Positions 55,907 through 64,000 of a stretch of DNA of 64,000 bases are shown piece after piece. This DNA is from Pantoea ananatis LMG 2665. GTDB taxonomy: Bacteria > Pseudomonadota > Gammaproteobacteria > Enterobacterales > Enterobacteriaceae. Where the stretch lies: the NCBI RefSeq assembly GCF_000710035.2, contig NZ_JMJJ01000006.1, positions 372,001 through 436,000 on the forward strand. The letters run 5' to 3'. The position numbers and the translations under genes are program-made. Under the pieces are notes generated by a model. The model was not told the DNA's origin and ran no database searches. It saw nothing but the letters and a program-made list of their open reading frames with translations. How positions within the stretch are numbered: position 1 is the first letter of the stretch; the number at the start of each line of letters is the position of its first letter.

Positions 55907-56887
55907 GTGATTCGCTTTGCCATTGTGGGAACCAACTGGATTACGCGTCAGTTTATTGAAGCGGCACATGAAACCGGCAAGATGACGCTCTGTGCCGTCT
56001 ATTCGCGCACTCTGCAGCAGGCAGAGGCATTCCGTCATGATTATCCCTGCGACCAGCTTTTTACGTCGCTGGAGGCCATGGCCGCCCATCCTGAAATCGA
56101 TGCCGTGTATATCGCCAGCCCCAACGCCCTGCACTGTCAGCAGGCCATGCTGTTTATGTCGCAGGGTAAACACGTGATTTGCGAAAAGCCGCTGGCCTCG
56201 AATCTGCAGGAAGCTGAGGCGATGATCGCCTGCGCCTTCCGGCATCAGGTCGTGCTGTTTGAAGCCTTTAAAACCGCCAGCTTACCGAACTTTATTCAAC
56301 TGCAACAGGGGCTGGCAAAGACTGGCACACTGCGCAAGGCGCTGCTGAACTATTGCCAGTATTCCTCTCGTTATCCGCGTTACCTGAATGGCGAGCGGCC
56401 TAATACTTTCGATCCCCGCTGGTCCAACGGCTCCATCATGGATATCGGTTACTATTGCCTGGCGCTGGCCGTCACGCTATGGGGCGAGCCGCAGCAGGTT
56501 AACGCCTCCGCCACCCTGCTGGAAAGCGGCGTCGATGCGCACGGCACGGTGATCCTCAATTATGGTGAGTTTGATGTCACGATTGTGCACTCCAAGGTCA
56601 GTGACTCCGTGCTGGCCAGTGAAATTCAGGGTGAGGCGGGATCGCTGGTGATAAACCGCATCGCTGAGTGCCAGTCAGTGACCTTTATCCCGCGTGAAGG
56701 GGATAAACAGGCGTTAACCCAGCCGCAGCATATCAACAGCATGTTGTATGAAGCAGAGACCTTTGTGCGGCTGGTTGAACAGCGCCATGTCAGCCATCCG
56801 GCGCTGGCGGTTTCTCGTTGCGTGGCCGGATTACTCACCGAGATCCGACGTCAGACGGGCGTCGTTTTTCCGGCCGATGCATCCTGA
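55907..56887 (+). CDS. ygjR: Gfo/Idh/MocA-family oxidoreductase YgjR
   Basis: A protein of 326 residues with a GTG start at 55907 (AGGAGG six bases upstream). The Rossmann NAD(P) site reads IRFAIVGTNWITRQFIEAAH, with CEKPLASNLQEAEAMIACA (EKP motif). It is close to E. coli YgjR throughout (LNYCQYSSRYPRYLNGE, LASEIQGEAGSLVINR). The substrate is unknown. It precedes the alx riboswitch as in E. coli. Confidence 0.9.
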   Translation: MIRFAIVGTNWITRQFIEAAHETGKMTLCAVYSRTLQQAEAFRHDYPCDQLFTSLEAMAAHPEIDAVYIASPNALHCQQAMLFMSQGKHVICEKPLASNLQEAEAMIACAFRHQVVLFEAFKTASLPNFIQLQQGLAKTGTLRKALLNYCQYSSRYPRYLNGERPNTFDPRWSNGSIMDIGYYCLALAVTLWGEPQQVNASATLLESGVDAHGTVILNYGEFDVTIVHSKVSDSVLASEIQGEAGSLVINRIAECQSVTFIPREGDKQALTQPQHINSMLYEAETFVRLVEQRHVSHPALAVSRCVAGLLTEIRRQTGVVFPADAS

Positions 56888-56937
56888 ATGTAAATATTTC
56901 AAAATATGACTGGCAATGATTGATTCCTGAGCGCCAG

Positions 56938-57104
56938 CCACGTAACTTACCCGCTTGCAAAGGGGAGTAACTTGTAAGCTGATTGATCGTCACTACGTTG
57001 CGCACGCATCCGGTCATCAGGCAACCCAGAATCAATTCCTGAGTTGTAAGTGAGACCTTGCCGGAAGGCGAGGTTTGCTTACACTGAATAAGCGGCTGAC
57101 GTCT
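56938..57104 (+). promoter_or_regulatory. yybP-ykoY Mn2+ riboswitch (alx leader, pH-responsive)
   Basis: Conserved pieces of the family are visible: CAAAGGGGAGTAAC (56958-56971) with GTAAG, and GAGACCTTGCCGGAAGGC (57052-57069) with GAGGTTTGCTTACA. The alx leader of E. coli is the pH-responsive PRE element and a Mn2+ sensor of this family. It lies between ygjR and alx and ends in a terminator-like hairpin. Mn2+ or alkaline pH should raise alx expression. Confidence 0.88.
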
Positions 57105-57127
57105 TCTGACTTCAGCCGTTTTTTTAT
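57092..57127 (+). terminator. Riboswitch expression platform terminator
   Basis: Stem CGGCTGA / TCAGCCG followed by eight T (57119-57125 and beyond) lies right after the riboswitch aptamer and 20 bases before the alx start. It suits conditional termination or translation control of alx. Confidence 0.75.
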
Positions 57128-57147
57128 TTTTCAGACAGGATACGATT

Positions 57148-58119
57148 ATGCAAACTGTAGGTACGCCACTCCTCTGGGGCAGTTTTGCGGTTGTAGTAGT
57201 TATCATGCTGGCGATTGACCTGTTCTTACAGGGTCGTCGCGGTTCGCAAACCATGTCCTTTAAACAGGCTGCGGTCTGGTCGCTGATTTGGGTTTCCGTC
57301 TCGCTCCTGTTCAGTGCTGCATTTTGGTGGTATCTGGACGGCACCGCCGGACGCGAAGTCGCAACCAGTCAGACGCTGGCTTTCCTGACCGGCTACGTGC
57401 TGGAAAAATCCCTCGCGGTCGATAACGTTTTCGTCTGGCTGATGCTGTTCAGCTACTTCTCTGTTCCTGCCAACCTGCAACGTCGTGTGCTGATCTACGG
57501 TGTACTGGGCGCTATCGTGCTGCGTACCATCATGATCTTCGCGGGTAGCTGGCTGGTCACGCAGTTTAGCTGGATCCTGTATATCTTCGGTGCCTTCCTG
57601 CTGTTTACCGGTATCAAAATGGCGATGGCGAAAGAGGATGATGCGGCGGTGGGCGACAAACCGGTGGTGCGCTGGTTGCGTAAACACCTGCGCATGACCG
57701 ACACGCTGGAAGGGGAGAAATTCTTTACCCGCAAGAACGGCGTACTGTTTGCGACACCGCTGCTGCTGGTACTGATCATGGTCGAATTAAGTGATGTGAT
57801 CTTTGCCGTCGACAGTATCCCGGCCATCTTTGCCGTCACCACCGATCCCTTTATCGTTCTGACCTCAAACCTGTTTGCGATTCTGGGCCTGCGCGCCATG
57901 TACTTCCTGCTGTCTAACGTCGCGGAACGCTTCTCAATGCTGAAATACGGCCTGGCTGTCGTGTTGGTGTTTATCGGTATCAAGATGCTGATTGTCGATA
58001 TTTACCATATCCCGGTGGCGATATCGCTGGGCGTCGTGGGCGCGATTCTTGCCTCAACCCTGATGATCAACGCCTGGGTGAATCACAAGAACGATAAGAA
58101 GAAGCCGACTAAGCCTTAA
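57148..58119 (+). CDS. alx: TerC-family membrane protein Alx (Mn2+ handling)
   Basis: A protein of 323 residues with about nine membrane segments. It begins [20 protein letters not shown] and has family motifs [38 protein letters not shown] and [20 protein letters not shown], with acidic residues in the membrane for Mn2+. Alx exports or handles manganese. The riboswitch upstream fits. The ATG at 57148 follows GACAGGA. Confidence 0.93.
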   Translation: MQTVGTPLLWGSFAVVVVIMLAIDLFLQGRRGSQTMSFKQAAVWSLIWVSVSLLFSAAFWWYLDGTAGREVATSQTLAFLTGYVLEKSLAVDNVFVWLMLFSYFSVPANLQRRVLIYGVLGAIVLRTIMIFAGSWLVTQFSWILYIFGAFLLFTGIKMAMAKEDDAAVGDKPVVRWLRKHLRMTDTLEGEKFFTRKNGVLFATPLLLVLIMVELSDVIFAVDSIPAIFAVTTDPFIVLTSNLFAILGLRAMYFLLSNVAERFSMLKYGLAVVLVFIGIKMLIVDIYHIPVAISLGVVGAILASTLMINAWVNHKNDKKKPTKP

Positions 58120-58145
58120 CGGCAGGGTAAGGAAACACAGTGAAA

Positions 58146-58169
58146 AAGGGCGGCAGACATGCCGCCCTT
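58146..58169 (-). terminator. Terminator after uxaA
   Basis: Stem AAGGGCGGCA / TGCCGCCCTT, loop GACA. On the minus strand it is followed by TTTTTCAC. It is five bases past the uxaA stop and ends the uxaCBA transcript. Confidence 0.85.
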
Positions 58170-58173
58170 GCGT

Positions 58174-59664
58174 TTACAGCGTCACGCCGCTTTTAAAAAT
58201 AGCCAGCTCACGGAAATCATTCTTTTCATTGTTGGTTAATTGCCCGTTGGCAATCGCCACGATGGTGTCAACAAAGTCGGCTAACAGCGCGTCCATGCTC
58301 ATGCCTTCGACCAGCCTTCCGGCGTTGAAATCAATCCAGTGCGGTTTCTTTTCGGCCAGCGGCGTGTTGGTGGCCAGCTTGACCGTAGGGACAAATCCGC
58401 CGTACGGCGTGCCGCGCCCGGTGCTGAACAGCACCATATGGCAGCCCGCACCGGCCAGCGCACTGGTCGCCACCGCATCGTTCCCCGGCGCGCTGAGCAA
58501 GTTAAGGCCCGGCGTTGTCAGACGTTCACCATACTTGAGCACGTCCACCACCTGACTTTGCCCCGCCTTTTGTGTACAGCCGAGTGACTTCTCTTCCAGC
58601 GTGGTAATACCGCCTGCTTTATTACCCGGTGACGGGTTTTCATAGATGGGCTGATGATGATCGATAAAGTACTGTTTGAAGTCGTTAATCATCGACACGG
58701 TTTTGTCGAAGGTAGCCCGATCCCGGCAACGGCCCATCAGAATCCGTTCGGCCCCAAACATCTCCGGCACTTCCGTCAGTACCGTGGTACCGCCGTTGGC
58801 GATCATCTGATCGGAGAAGCGCCCCAGCAGCGGATTCGCCGTAATGCCTGAGAAGCCATCGGAACCGCCACATTCCAGACCGAACTTGAGCTCGCTGAGT
58901 GTGCCGGGCGAGCGGCGATCGTGACGCATTTTTTCATAGAGTGCGTGCAGCCGTTCCAGTCCGGCTTCCACTTCATCGTCGTGCTGCTGGCACACCATAA
59001 ACTCAACGCGATCGCTTTCAAACGCGCCCAGGGTTTCACGAAACACATCCACCTGGTTATTCTCGCAGCCCAGGCCGATGACCAACACCGCGCCGGCATT
59101 GGGATGGCGCACCATGTTTTGTAGCATGGTGCGGGTGTTGTCATGATCCTGGCCCAGCTGCGAACAGCCAAAGGTGTGACTAAACAGAAAAGCGCCGTCT
59201 GTACCGGCGGCATCCTGCGTCTCCTTCAGAAAGCGCTGTAAAATCTGTCGCGCAATGCCATTCACGCAGCCGACGGTGGGTAAGATCCACAGCTCGTTGC
59301 GAATGCCAACCTCACCATTGGCACGACGGTAAAGTTGTACCTCACGGTCGCCTGGCTGGGTGGCTGACGCAATCTGGTCGGGCTGATATTCATAGTGATC
59401 CAGGTCACTAAGATTGGTGCGCGCATTGTGGGAATGAATCAGCTCCCCTGCCCCAACGGCCTGAGTCGCATGCGCAATCGGCAACCCATATTTTATGATC
59501 AACTCGTCCTTGCCGATGGCGCGCAAGGCAAACTTGTGCCCCCGTCCCACGTCCTGAAGCAGCGTGACGGGCTGGGCGGCGAGTTCAATCGTGGTGTCGG
59601 CTTCCATATCATGCAACGCCACGGCAACATTGTCCTGCGGATGAATTTTTATGGCGTCTTGCAT
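58174..59664 (-). CDS. uxaA: Altronate dehydratase
   Basis: A protein of 496 residues starting MQDAIKIHPQDNVAVALHDM. The N-terminal SAF-like domain is followed by the catalytic part with PTVGCVNGIARQILQRFL, GLGCENNQVDVF and GLECGGSDGFSGITANPLLG, and the C-terminal region TGRGTPYGGFVPTVKLATNT. It dehydrates D-altronate to 2-keto-3-deoxygluconate in galacturonate breakdown. It starts two bases after the uxaB stop. Confidence 0.95.
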   Translation of the reverse strand: MQDAIKIHPQDNVAVALHDMEADTTIELAAQPVTLLQDVGRGHKFALRAIGKDELIIKYGLPIAHATQAVGAGELIHSHNARTNLSDLDHYEYQPDQIASATQPGDREVQLYRRANGEVGIRNELWILPTVGCVNGIARQILQRFLKETQDAAGTDGAFLFSHTFGCSQLGQDHDNTRTMLQNMVRHPNAGAVLVIGLGCENNQVDVFRETLGAFESDRVEFMVCQQHDDEVEAGLERLHALYEKMRHDRRSPGTLSELKFGLECGGSDGFSGITANPLLGRFSDQMIANGGTTVLTEVPEMFGAERILMGRCRDRATFDKTVSMINDFKQYFIDHHQPIYENPSPGNKAGGITTLEEKSLGCTQKAGQSQVVDVLKYGERLTTPGLNLLSAPGNDAVATSALAGAGCHMVLFSTGRGTPYGGFVPTVKLATNTPLAEKKPHWIDFNAGRLVEGMSMDALLADFVDTIVAIANGQLTNNEKNDFRELAIFKSGVTL

Positions 59665-59666
59665 GG

Positions 59667-61115
59667 TTATCTCCGTTGGCTCAGCGCGTCACGCATACCG
59701 TGCGCGAGGATGCGTTGCAGGTGCTGGCTGACCGTTTCGGCCAGGCCGGGTTGCTGTGTTAAATCTTGTCCCCAGTGCTCGGCATCACTTAATACGCGAC
59801 TGACCAACGCTAAAGGAGAGATCTGCTCTGCTGCCACGGCGGCCCAGCCCTCTGAGTAGCGTTCCAGCCAGTGCGGCTCATCCTGCAGAGGCCAGCTTTT
59901 ATCCGCCGATTCCCCGCGATAAAACGCAATCAGGGCTGCCAGCGCAAACGTCAGGTGCTGTGGCCACTGCCCTGTTTTCGCATGCGACATCAGCAAAGGT
60001 TGTAGCAAGCGCGTACGGAACTTGGTCATGCCATTCAGGGCGATGGAAAGCAGTGCATGGCGAATAAACGGATTGCGGAAGCGACGCAGTACCGCATCGG
60101 CAAAAGCGTTAAGCTCATCAGCGGGCAAATCCAGCGTGGGGATAATCTCTTTGCGCAGCAGCGCATCCACGTACGCCGAGATTTGCTCATCGTCCATCGC
60201 CTCTCCTACGCTCTCCAGCCCCGCCAGATACGCAACCGGCACCATGGCCGTGTGAGCGCCGTTCAGAATCGCGACTTTTTGCGCTTTGTACGGGGCAATA
60301 TCGTCAACGTGGCGGACATGCGGCGCCAGTGCGGCAAGCTTCAGTTCGTCAAACAGCGCAGCTGGCCCCTGAAGAACAAATTGATAATAAACTTCACCGG
60401 CCACCAGAAAACGGTCCTGATAGCCCAGTTGGGTTTCAAGCGTGGCGCTCTCGGACGGGAAGCCGGTTACAATGCGATCCACCAGCGTGTTGTAGAATGC
60501 GCAGCGCGTATCAACCCAGCGTTGAAATTCCCTGGGCAGTTGCCAGAGATCGGCATAGCGCAGCACATGTTCACGCAGCATATCGCCATTGTGATCGACC
60601 AGCTCACAGGGCACGATGAGCCAGCCTTTCTCTTTATCACCGTCGAAATGCTGGTAACGCGCCCACAGCAGTTGCGTCAGCTTGCCCGGAAAGCTGGATG
60701 CAGGCCGATCGTCCAAGCGATCCGTTTCGGTAAACGCGATGCCGGCTTCGGTGGTATTGGAGAAAACGAACCGCATAGCAGGCTGACGTGCCAGCGCCAT
60801 AAAATCGTCAAACTGCTGGTAAGGCTGAATCTCACGGTTCAGGCTGCGGATCAGGCGGCTTTCGCTCACCTGTTCCCCCTGCGCATTCAGCCCGCGGATC
60901 AGCGTGGTATACAGACCGTCCTGCTGATTCAGATTGTCGCTAACGTCGCGATTACGCGGCCTGACCACCACCACACCGGCGTCTGTGCCCTGATGTTCAT
61001 TGAGCCAGTCAAGTTGCCAGTCGATAAAGGCACGCAGAAAGTTACCTTCACCGAACTGAATCACGCGATCGTGGTAGACCGCGCCGGGAAAGTCGTGGCG
61101 GTTTAGCCGCTTCAT
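59667..61115 (-). CDS. uxaB: Tagaturonate reductase (altronate oxidoreductase)
   Basis: A protein of 482 residues of the mannitol dehydrogenase family: [20 protein letters not shown] at the start, with [11 protein letters not shown] and [20 protein letters not shown]. It reduces tagaturonate to altronate with NADH. In E. coli uxaB is apart from uxaCA; here all three genes form one operon. It lies two bases downstream of uxaC and two upstream of uxaA. Confidence 0.95.
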   Translation of the reverse strand: MKRLNRHDFPGAVYHDRVIQFGEGNFLRAFIDWQLDWLNEHQGTDAGVVVVRPRNRDVSDNLNQQDGLYTTLIRGLNAQGEQVSESRLIRSLNREIQPYQQFDDFMALARQPAMRFVFSNTTEAGIAFTETDRLDDRPASSFPGKLTQLLWARYQHFDGDKEKGWLIVPCELVDHNGDMLREHVLRYADLWQLPREFQRWVDTRCAFYNTLVDRIVTGFPSESATLETQLGYQDRFLVAGEVYYQFVLQGPAALFDELKLAALAPHVRHVDDIAPYKAQKVAILNGAHTAMVPVAYLAGLESVGEAMDDEQISAYVDALLRKEIIPTLDLPADELNAFADAVLRRFRNPFIRHALLSIALNGMTKFRTRLLQPLLMSHAKTGQWPQHLTFALAALIAFYRGESADKSWPLQDEPHWLERYSEGWAAVAAEQISPLALVSRVLSDAEHWGQDLTQQPGLAETVSQHLQRILAHGMRDALSQRR

Positions 61116-61117
61116 GG

Positions 61118-62533
61118 TCAGGCTCCCAGCTCAATGCCAAAATAGTCACGGGCATTGTTGAAGCAAATGTTTTGTACCATCTGGCCCAACAGCGCTTCAT
61201 CTGCAGGCGCTTCGCCCTGTTCGACCCAGCGGCCAATCATCTGGCACAGCAGACGACGGAAATATTCATGACGGGTATAAGAAAGGAAGCTGCGGCTGTC
61301 GGTTAACATCCCGACGAAGCGGCTCAGCAGGCCAATTTGCGCCAGCTGCGTCATCTGGCGCTGCATGCCATCCAGTTGATCGTTAAACCACCAGGCGGAA
61401 CCAAACTGCATTTTCCCGGCCTGGCCTTCGCCCTGGAAATTTCCGGCCATGGTCGCCAGCACTTCATTATCCCGCGGATTCAGACAATAGAGGACGGTTT
61501 TAGGCAAGGCGTTATTGAGGTTTTGCGCACCGAGTAAGCGGGCCAGCGGCTCGGCGACGGGCTGATCGTTGATGGAGTCAAAGCCTACATCTGCGCCCAG
61601 AAGTTGGAACTGGCGTTGGTTAGTATTGCGCAGCGCGCCGATATGGTACTGCTGCACCCATCCGCGACGAGCATATTCCCCCCCGAGCCATACCAGCACT
61701 GCGGTTTTAAACTGGGCAATCCCCTGGGCATCCGGCTTTGCGCCTCCGCGACGATGCGCCAGAATGCTGTCCAGCGTGGTTTCATCGGCATCGGCATAAC
61801 ATACGACGTCCAGCGCATGGTCGGAAATCTTGCAGCCGTGTGCCGCAAAGTGATCCAGACGTTTGCTCAGCGCCTGACGTAAATCATCAAAGCGCTGCAC
61901 GCTGATATCGGTCAGGCTTTCCAGTTTTTCAATCCACGGCAGGAAGGTGTCGGCTTCGATATTAAAGGCTTTATCCGGACGCCAGCTTGGCAACACCTTC
62001 ACCTTGAAGCTGCTGTCTTCTGCCAATACGCGGTGATGTGTCAGATCGTCCAGCGGATCGTCGGTGGTCCCGACCATCTTAACGTTCATCTGCTGCATGA
62101 TGCCGCGCGCGGTGAAAGCGTCCTGCGCCAGTAAATCGTTGCAACGCTGCCAGATCTCATCAGCCGTTTTTTCGGACAGCAGCACGCCGGTAATGCCGAA
62201 GGGACGGCGCAGCTCCAGATGCGTCCAGTGGTAAAGCGGATTGCCAATGGTTTGCGGCACGGTGCGCGCCCAGGCATTGAATTTATCCCGATCGCTGGCG
62301 TCGCCGGTGCACAGCGCCTCTGCCACACCGTTAGCCCGCATCGCCCGCCACTTATAGTGATCGCCTTTCAGCCAGATATCGTAAAGGTTGGCAAAACGAT
62401 AGTTTTCAGCAATCTGCTGCGGCGGTAAATGGCAGTGATAATCGTAGACAGGCTGGTCTTTGGCGTAGTCGTGATAGAGACGACGGGCGAACTCAGTGTC
62501 CAGCAAAAAATCCTCGGTCATGAAACGCGACAT
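61118..62533 (-). CDS. uxaC: Glucuronate/galacturonate isomerase
   Basis: A protein of 471 residues: [20 protein letters not shown], then [20 protein letters not shown], a near copy of E. coli UxaC. HCH supplies metal-like ligands of the amidohydrolase fold, and [20 protein letters not shown] is near the C-terminus. It isomerises galacturonate to tagaturonate and glucuronate to fructuronate. It is the first gene of the operon, divergent from exuT. Confidence 0.96.
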   Translation of the reverse strand: MSRFMTEDFLLDTEFARRLYHDYAKDQPVYDYHCHLPPQQIAENYRFANLYDIWLKGDHYKWRAMRANGVAEALCTGDASDRDKFNAWARTVPQTIGNPLYHWTHLELRRPFGITGVLLSEKTADEIWQRCNDLLAQDAFTARGIMQQMNVKMVGTTDDPLDDLTHHRVLAEDSSFKVKVLPSWRPDKAFNIEADTFLPWIEKLESLTDISVQRFDDLRQALSKRLDHFAAHGCKISDHALDVVCYADADETTLDSILAHRRGGAKPDAQGIAQFKTAVLVWLGGEYARRGWVQQYHIGALRNTNQRQFQLLGADVGFDSINDQPVAEPLARLLGAQNLNNALPKTVLYCLNPRDNEVLATMAGNFQGEGQAGKMQFGSAWWFNDQLDGMQRQMTQLAQIGLLSRFVGMLTDSRSFLSYTRHEYFRRLLCQMIGRWVEQGEAPADEALLGQMVQNICFNNARDYFGIELGA

Positions 62534-62569
62534 AAAAAGCTTCCTTATGGGATGACCCCTGAATGGCTC

Positions 62570-62589
62570 AAAGTTATCATACCAATTTT
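62570..62589. promoter_or_regulatory. Putative ExuR/UxuR operator (uxaC side)
   Basis: AAAGTTATCATACCAATTTT is a partly palindromic site close to the known ExuR/UxuR consensus of AAATTGGTATACCAATTT type, about 37 bases upstream of the uxaC start. ExuR represses hexuronate genes until galacturonate or glucuronate products appear. Confidence 0.55.
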
Positions 62590-62751
62590 GGCTGACTGCA
62601 GGTTTTTTTACGACTCAGGTCACATTTAAGCAAGATGATCACATCCCATATGGACCTTATTGTCGCCCGCAGCGCGCTAACTGGCTGTGTTCTCGTCTGT
62701 TTACAGTATCCCACAAGCTATTGCGGGTTTTTGTGATGGCTTTCAACTTTT

Positions 62752-62769
62752 AAAGTTGTATAACAAGTT
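62752..62769. promoter_or_regulatory. Putative ExuR/UxuR operator (exuT side)
   Basis: AAAGTTGTATAACAAGTT contains the dyad CTTGTTATACAACTT-type arms centred near 62761, about 165 bases before exuT. It resembles the first site and fits control of exuT. Confidence 0.55.
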
Positions 62770-62932
62770 AGGCTCTCGCTTTACCGCAAGGTAACAACTT
62801 TCTTACACAAGGCAAGGCAGATAACGGTCGCTGGTGCAGGGCCGGCGGGCGTGAGCAGAGCTGTATCACGAGATGTCCCGCTCCAGATAACAACAGCGGT
62901 AAGACCGCGCAAACAACTGGAAGAGGTACAGA

Positions 62933-64000
62933 ATGCGTAAGATCAAAGGATTACGCTGGTATATGATTGGCCTGGTTACCCTGGGTACGGTACTCGGCTA
63001 TCTGACGCGTAACACGATTGCCGTGGCAGCCCCGACGCTACAAACCGAACTGCATATCACCACCCAGCAATACTCCTATATTGTGGCGGCATACTCTGCC
63101 TGCTACACCGTCATGCAGCCTGTCGCAGGTTACGTTCTTGACTTACTGGGCACCAAAGTGGGCTACGCGGTGTTTGCTGTGCTGTGGGCGATCTTTTGCG
63201 CCGCGACGGCGCTGGCGGGAAGCTGGGGCGGTCTGGCCCTGGCGCGCGGCGCAGTGGGTGCCGCAGAAGCCGCGATGATCCCTGCCGGGCTAAAAGCCAG
63301 TAGCGAATGGTTTCCGGCGAAAGAACGCTCGGTAGCGGTGGGCTATTTCAACGTCGGCTCCTCCATCGGCGCGATGCTGGCACCTCCCCTGGTGGTCTGG
63401 GCGATTGTTGCGCACAGCTGGCAGATGGCCTTTATTATCGCGGGCGTACTGAGCATGATTTGGGCGCTATGCTGGCTGGTGTTTTATAAGCATCCCAAGC
63501 AGCAGAAAAAGCTGAGTGACGAAGAGCGCCACTACATTATTTCGGGTCAGGAGCTGCAGCATCAAACCGGCAACACCACCAAAATGTCGGCCCTGCAGAT
63601 CCTGCGCAATCGCCAGTTCTGGGGCATCGCCCTGCCACGCTTTCTGGCTGAACCGGCATGGGGAACGTTCAACGCCTGGATTCCGCTGTTTATGTTTAAA
63701 GTTTACGGCTTTAACCTGAAAGAGATCGCGCTGTTCGCCTGGATGCCCATGCTGTTTGCCGACTTCGGTTGTATCCTGGGCGGTTACTTGCCCCCGCTGT
63801 TTCAGCGCTGGTTTGGGGTCAACCTGATTGTGTCACGTAAGATGGTGGTGACGATGGGCGCGATCTTAATGATCGGCCCGGGCACCATTGGTTTATTTAC
63901 CAGCCCTTATATTGCTATCGCGCTGCTGTGCGTAGGCGGCTTTGCCCACCAGGCGCTGTCTGGTGCGTTGATTACCCTCTCTTCCGATGTGTTTGGCCGT
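62933..64000 (+). CDS. exuT: Hexuronate MFS transporter ExuT (C-terminus beyond window)
   Basis: The first 356 residues of a major facilitator transporter, MRKIKGLRWYMIGLVTLGTV, then LGYLTRNTIAVAAPTLQTEL. It is close to E. coli ExuT, with VGYFNVGSSIGAMLAPPLVV and a cytoplasmic loop near 195-225. It imports galacturonate and glucuronate with protons. ATG 62933 follows AAGAGG. The frame is open to the window end. Confidence 0.95.
   Translation, partial: MRKIKGLRWYMIGLVTLGTVLGYLTRNTIAVAAPTLQTELHITTQQYSYIVAAYSACYTVMQPVAGYVLDLLGTKVGYAVFAVLWAIFCAATALAGSWGGLALARGAVGAAEAAMIPAGLKASSEWFPAKERSVAVGYFNVGSSIGAMLAPPLVVWAIVAHSWQMAFIIAGVLSMIWALCWLVFYKHPKQQKKLSDEERHYIISGQELQHQTGNTTKMSALQILRNRQFWGIALPRFLAEPAWGTFNAWIPLFMFKVYGFNLKEIALFAWMPMLFADFGCILGGYLPPLFQRWFGVNLIVSRKMVVTMGAILMIGPGTIGLFTSPYIAIALLCVGGFAHQALSGALITLSSDVFGR

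Larger units (their letters stand above)
62534..62932. other. Divergent regulatory region between uxaC and exuT
   Basis: It holds two putative ExuR operators (62570-62589 and 62752-62769) and two weak CRP-like sites, TGTGA-N6-TCAAC at 62732-62747 and TGTGA-N6-TCGTA on the minus strand around 62608-62623. No gene is seen. The layout fits repression by ExuR and activation by CRP of both sides. Confidence 0.5.

Overview
The window comes from a gamma-proteobacterium of the order Enterobacterales, most likely Erwiniaceae (Pantoea or Erwinia-like). This rests on Escherichia coli-like local gene orders (iraP-ddlA-diguanylate cyclase; fadH, rlmG, ygjP, ygjR, alx; uxaC-uxaB-uxaA beside exuT) and on a cluster of YcgZ/YmgA/AriR-type small proteins. 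The family assignment is inference; no rRNA or tRNA gene was found.

1 to about 18.65 kb is a P2/186-type prophage remnant read mostly on the minus strand. It keeps the late activator ogr (cut by the window edge), the tail and baseplate genes D, U, T, E/E', FII, FI, the tail fibre pair G/H, I, J, W, V, R and X, a holin-endolysin-spanin cassette, replication gene A with small early genes, and a 186-type CI repressor. It lacks the head genes expected between X and A (Q, P, O, N, M, L), tail completion gene S, and an integrase next to cI. This is the layout of a headless phage tail (R-type tailocin) or of a prophage decaying towards one. Control signals survive: a perfect LexA box, a pair of matching repressor operators upstream of both ogr and cI, two matching late-promoter dyads, and the E/E' frameshift site.

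18.85 to 24.8 kb carries a fructose-type PTS operon (PRD regulator, IIA, IIBC, class II aldolase) and a SulP anion transporter.

25 to 45.7 kb is a signalling region: three methyl-accepting chemotaxis proteins, seven small YcgZ/YmgA/AriR-like connector proteins between 30.1 and 33.4 kb, a GAF-PAS-GGDEF-EAL protein with a damaged EAL site, a GAF-EAL protein with a damaged GGDEF site, two intact GGEEF cyclases, and the RssB anti-adaptor iraP next to ddlA. It also holds a telomere-like TTTGGG hexanucleotide tract and a candidate small RNA. The genes point to a shared theme of c-di-GMP, biofilm, motility and general stress.

45.9 to 64 kb is mostly core: a carbonic anhydrase-SulP pair, an e(P4)-type lipoprotein phosphatase, a YfiH-family protein, fadH, rlmG, ygjP, a CBS-domain ClC channel, ygjR, a Mn-sensing yybP-ykoY riboswitch with alx, and the hexuronate operon uxaCBA divergent from exuT (cut by the right edge).
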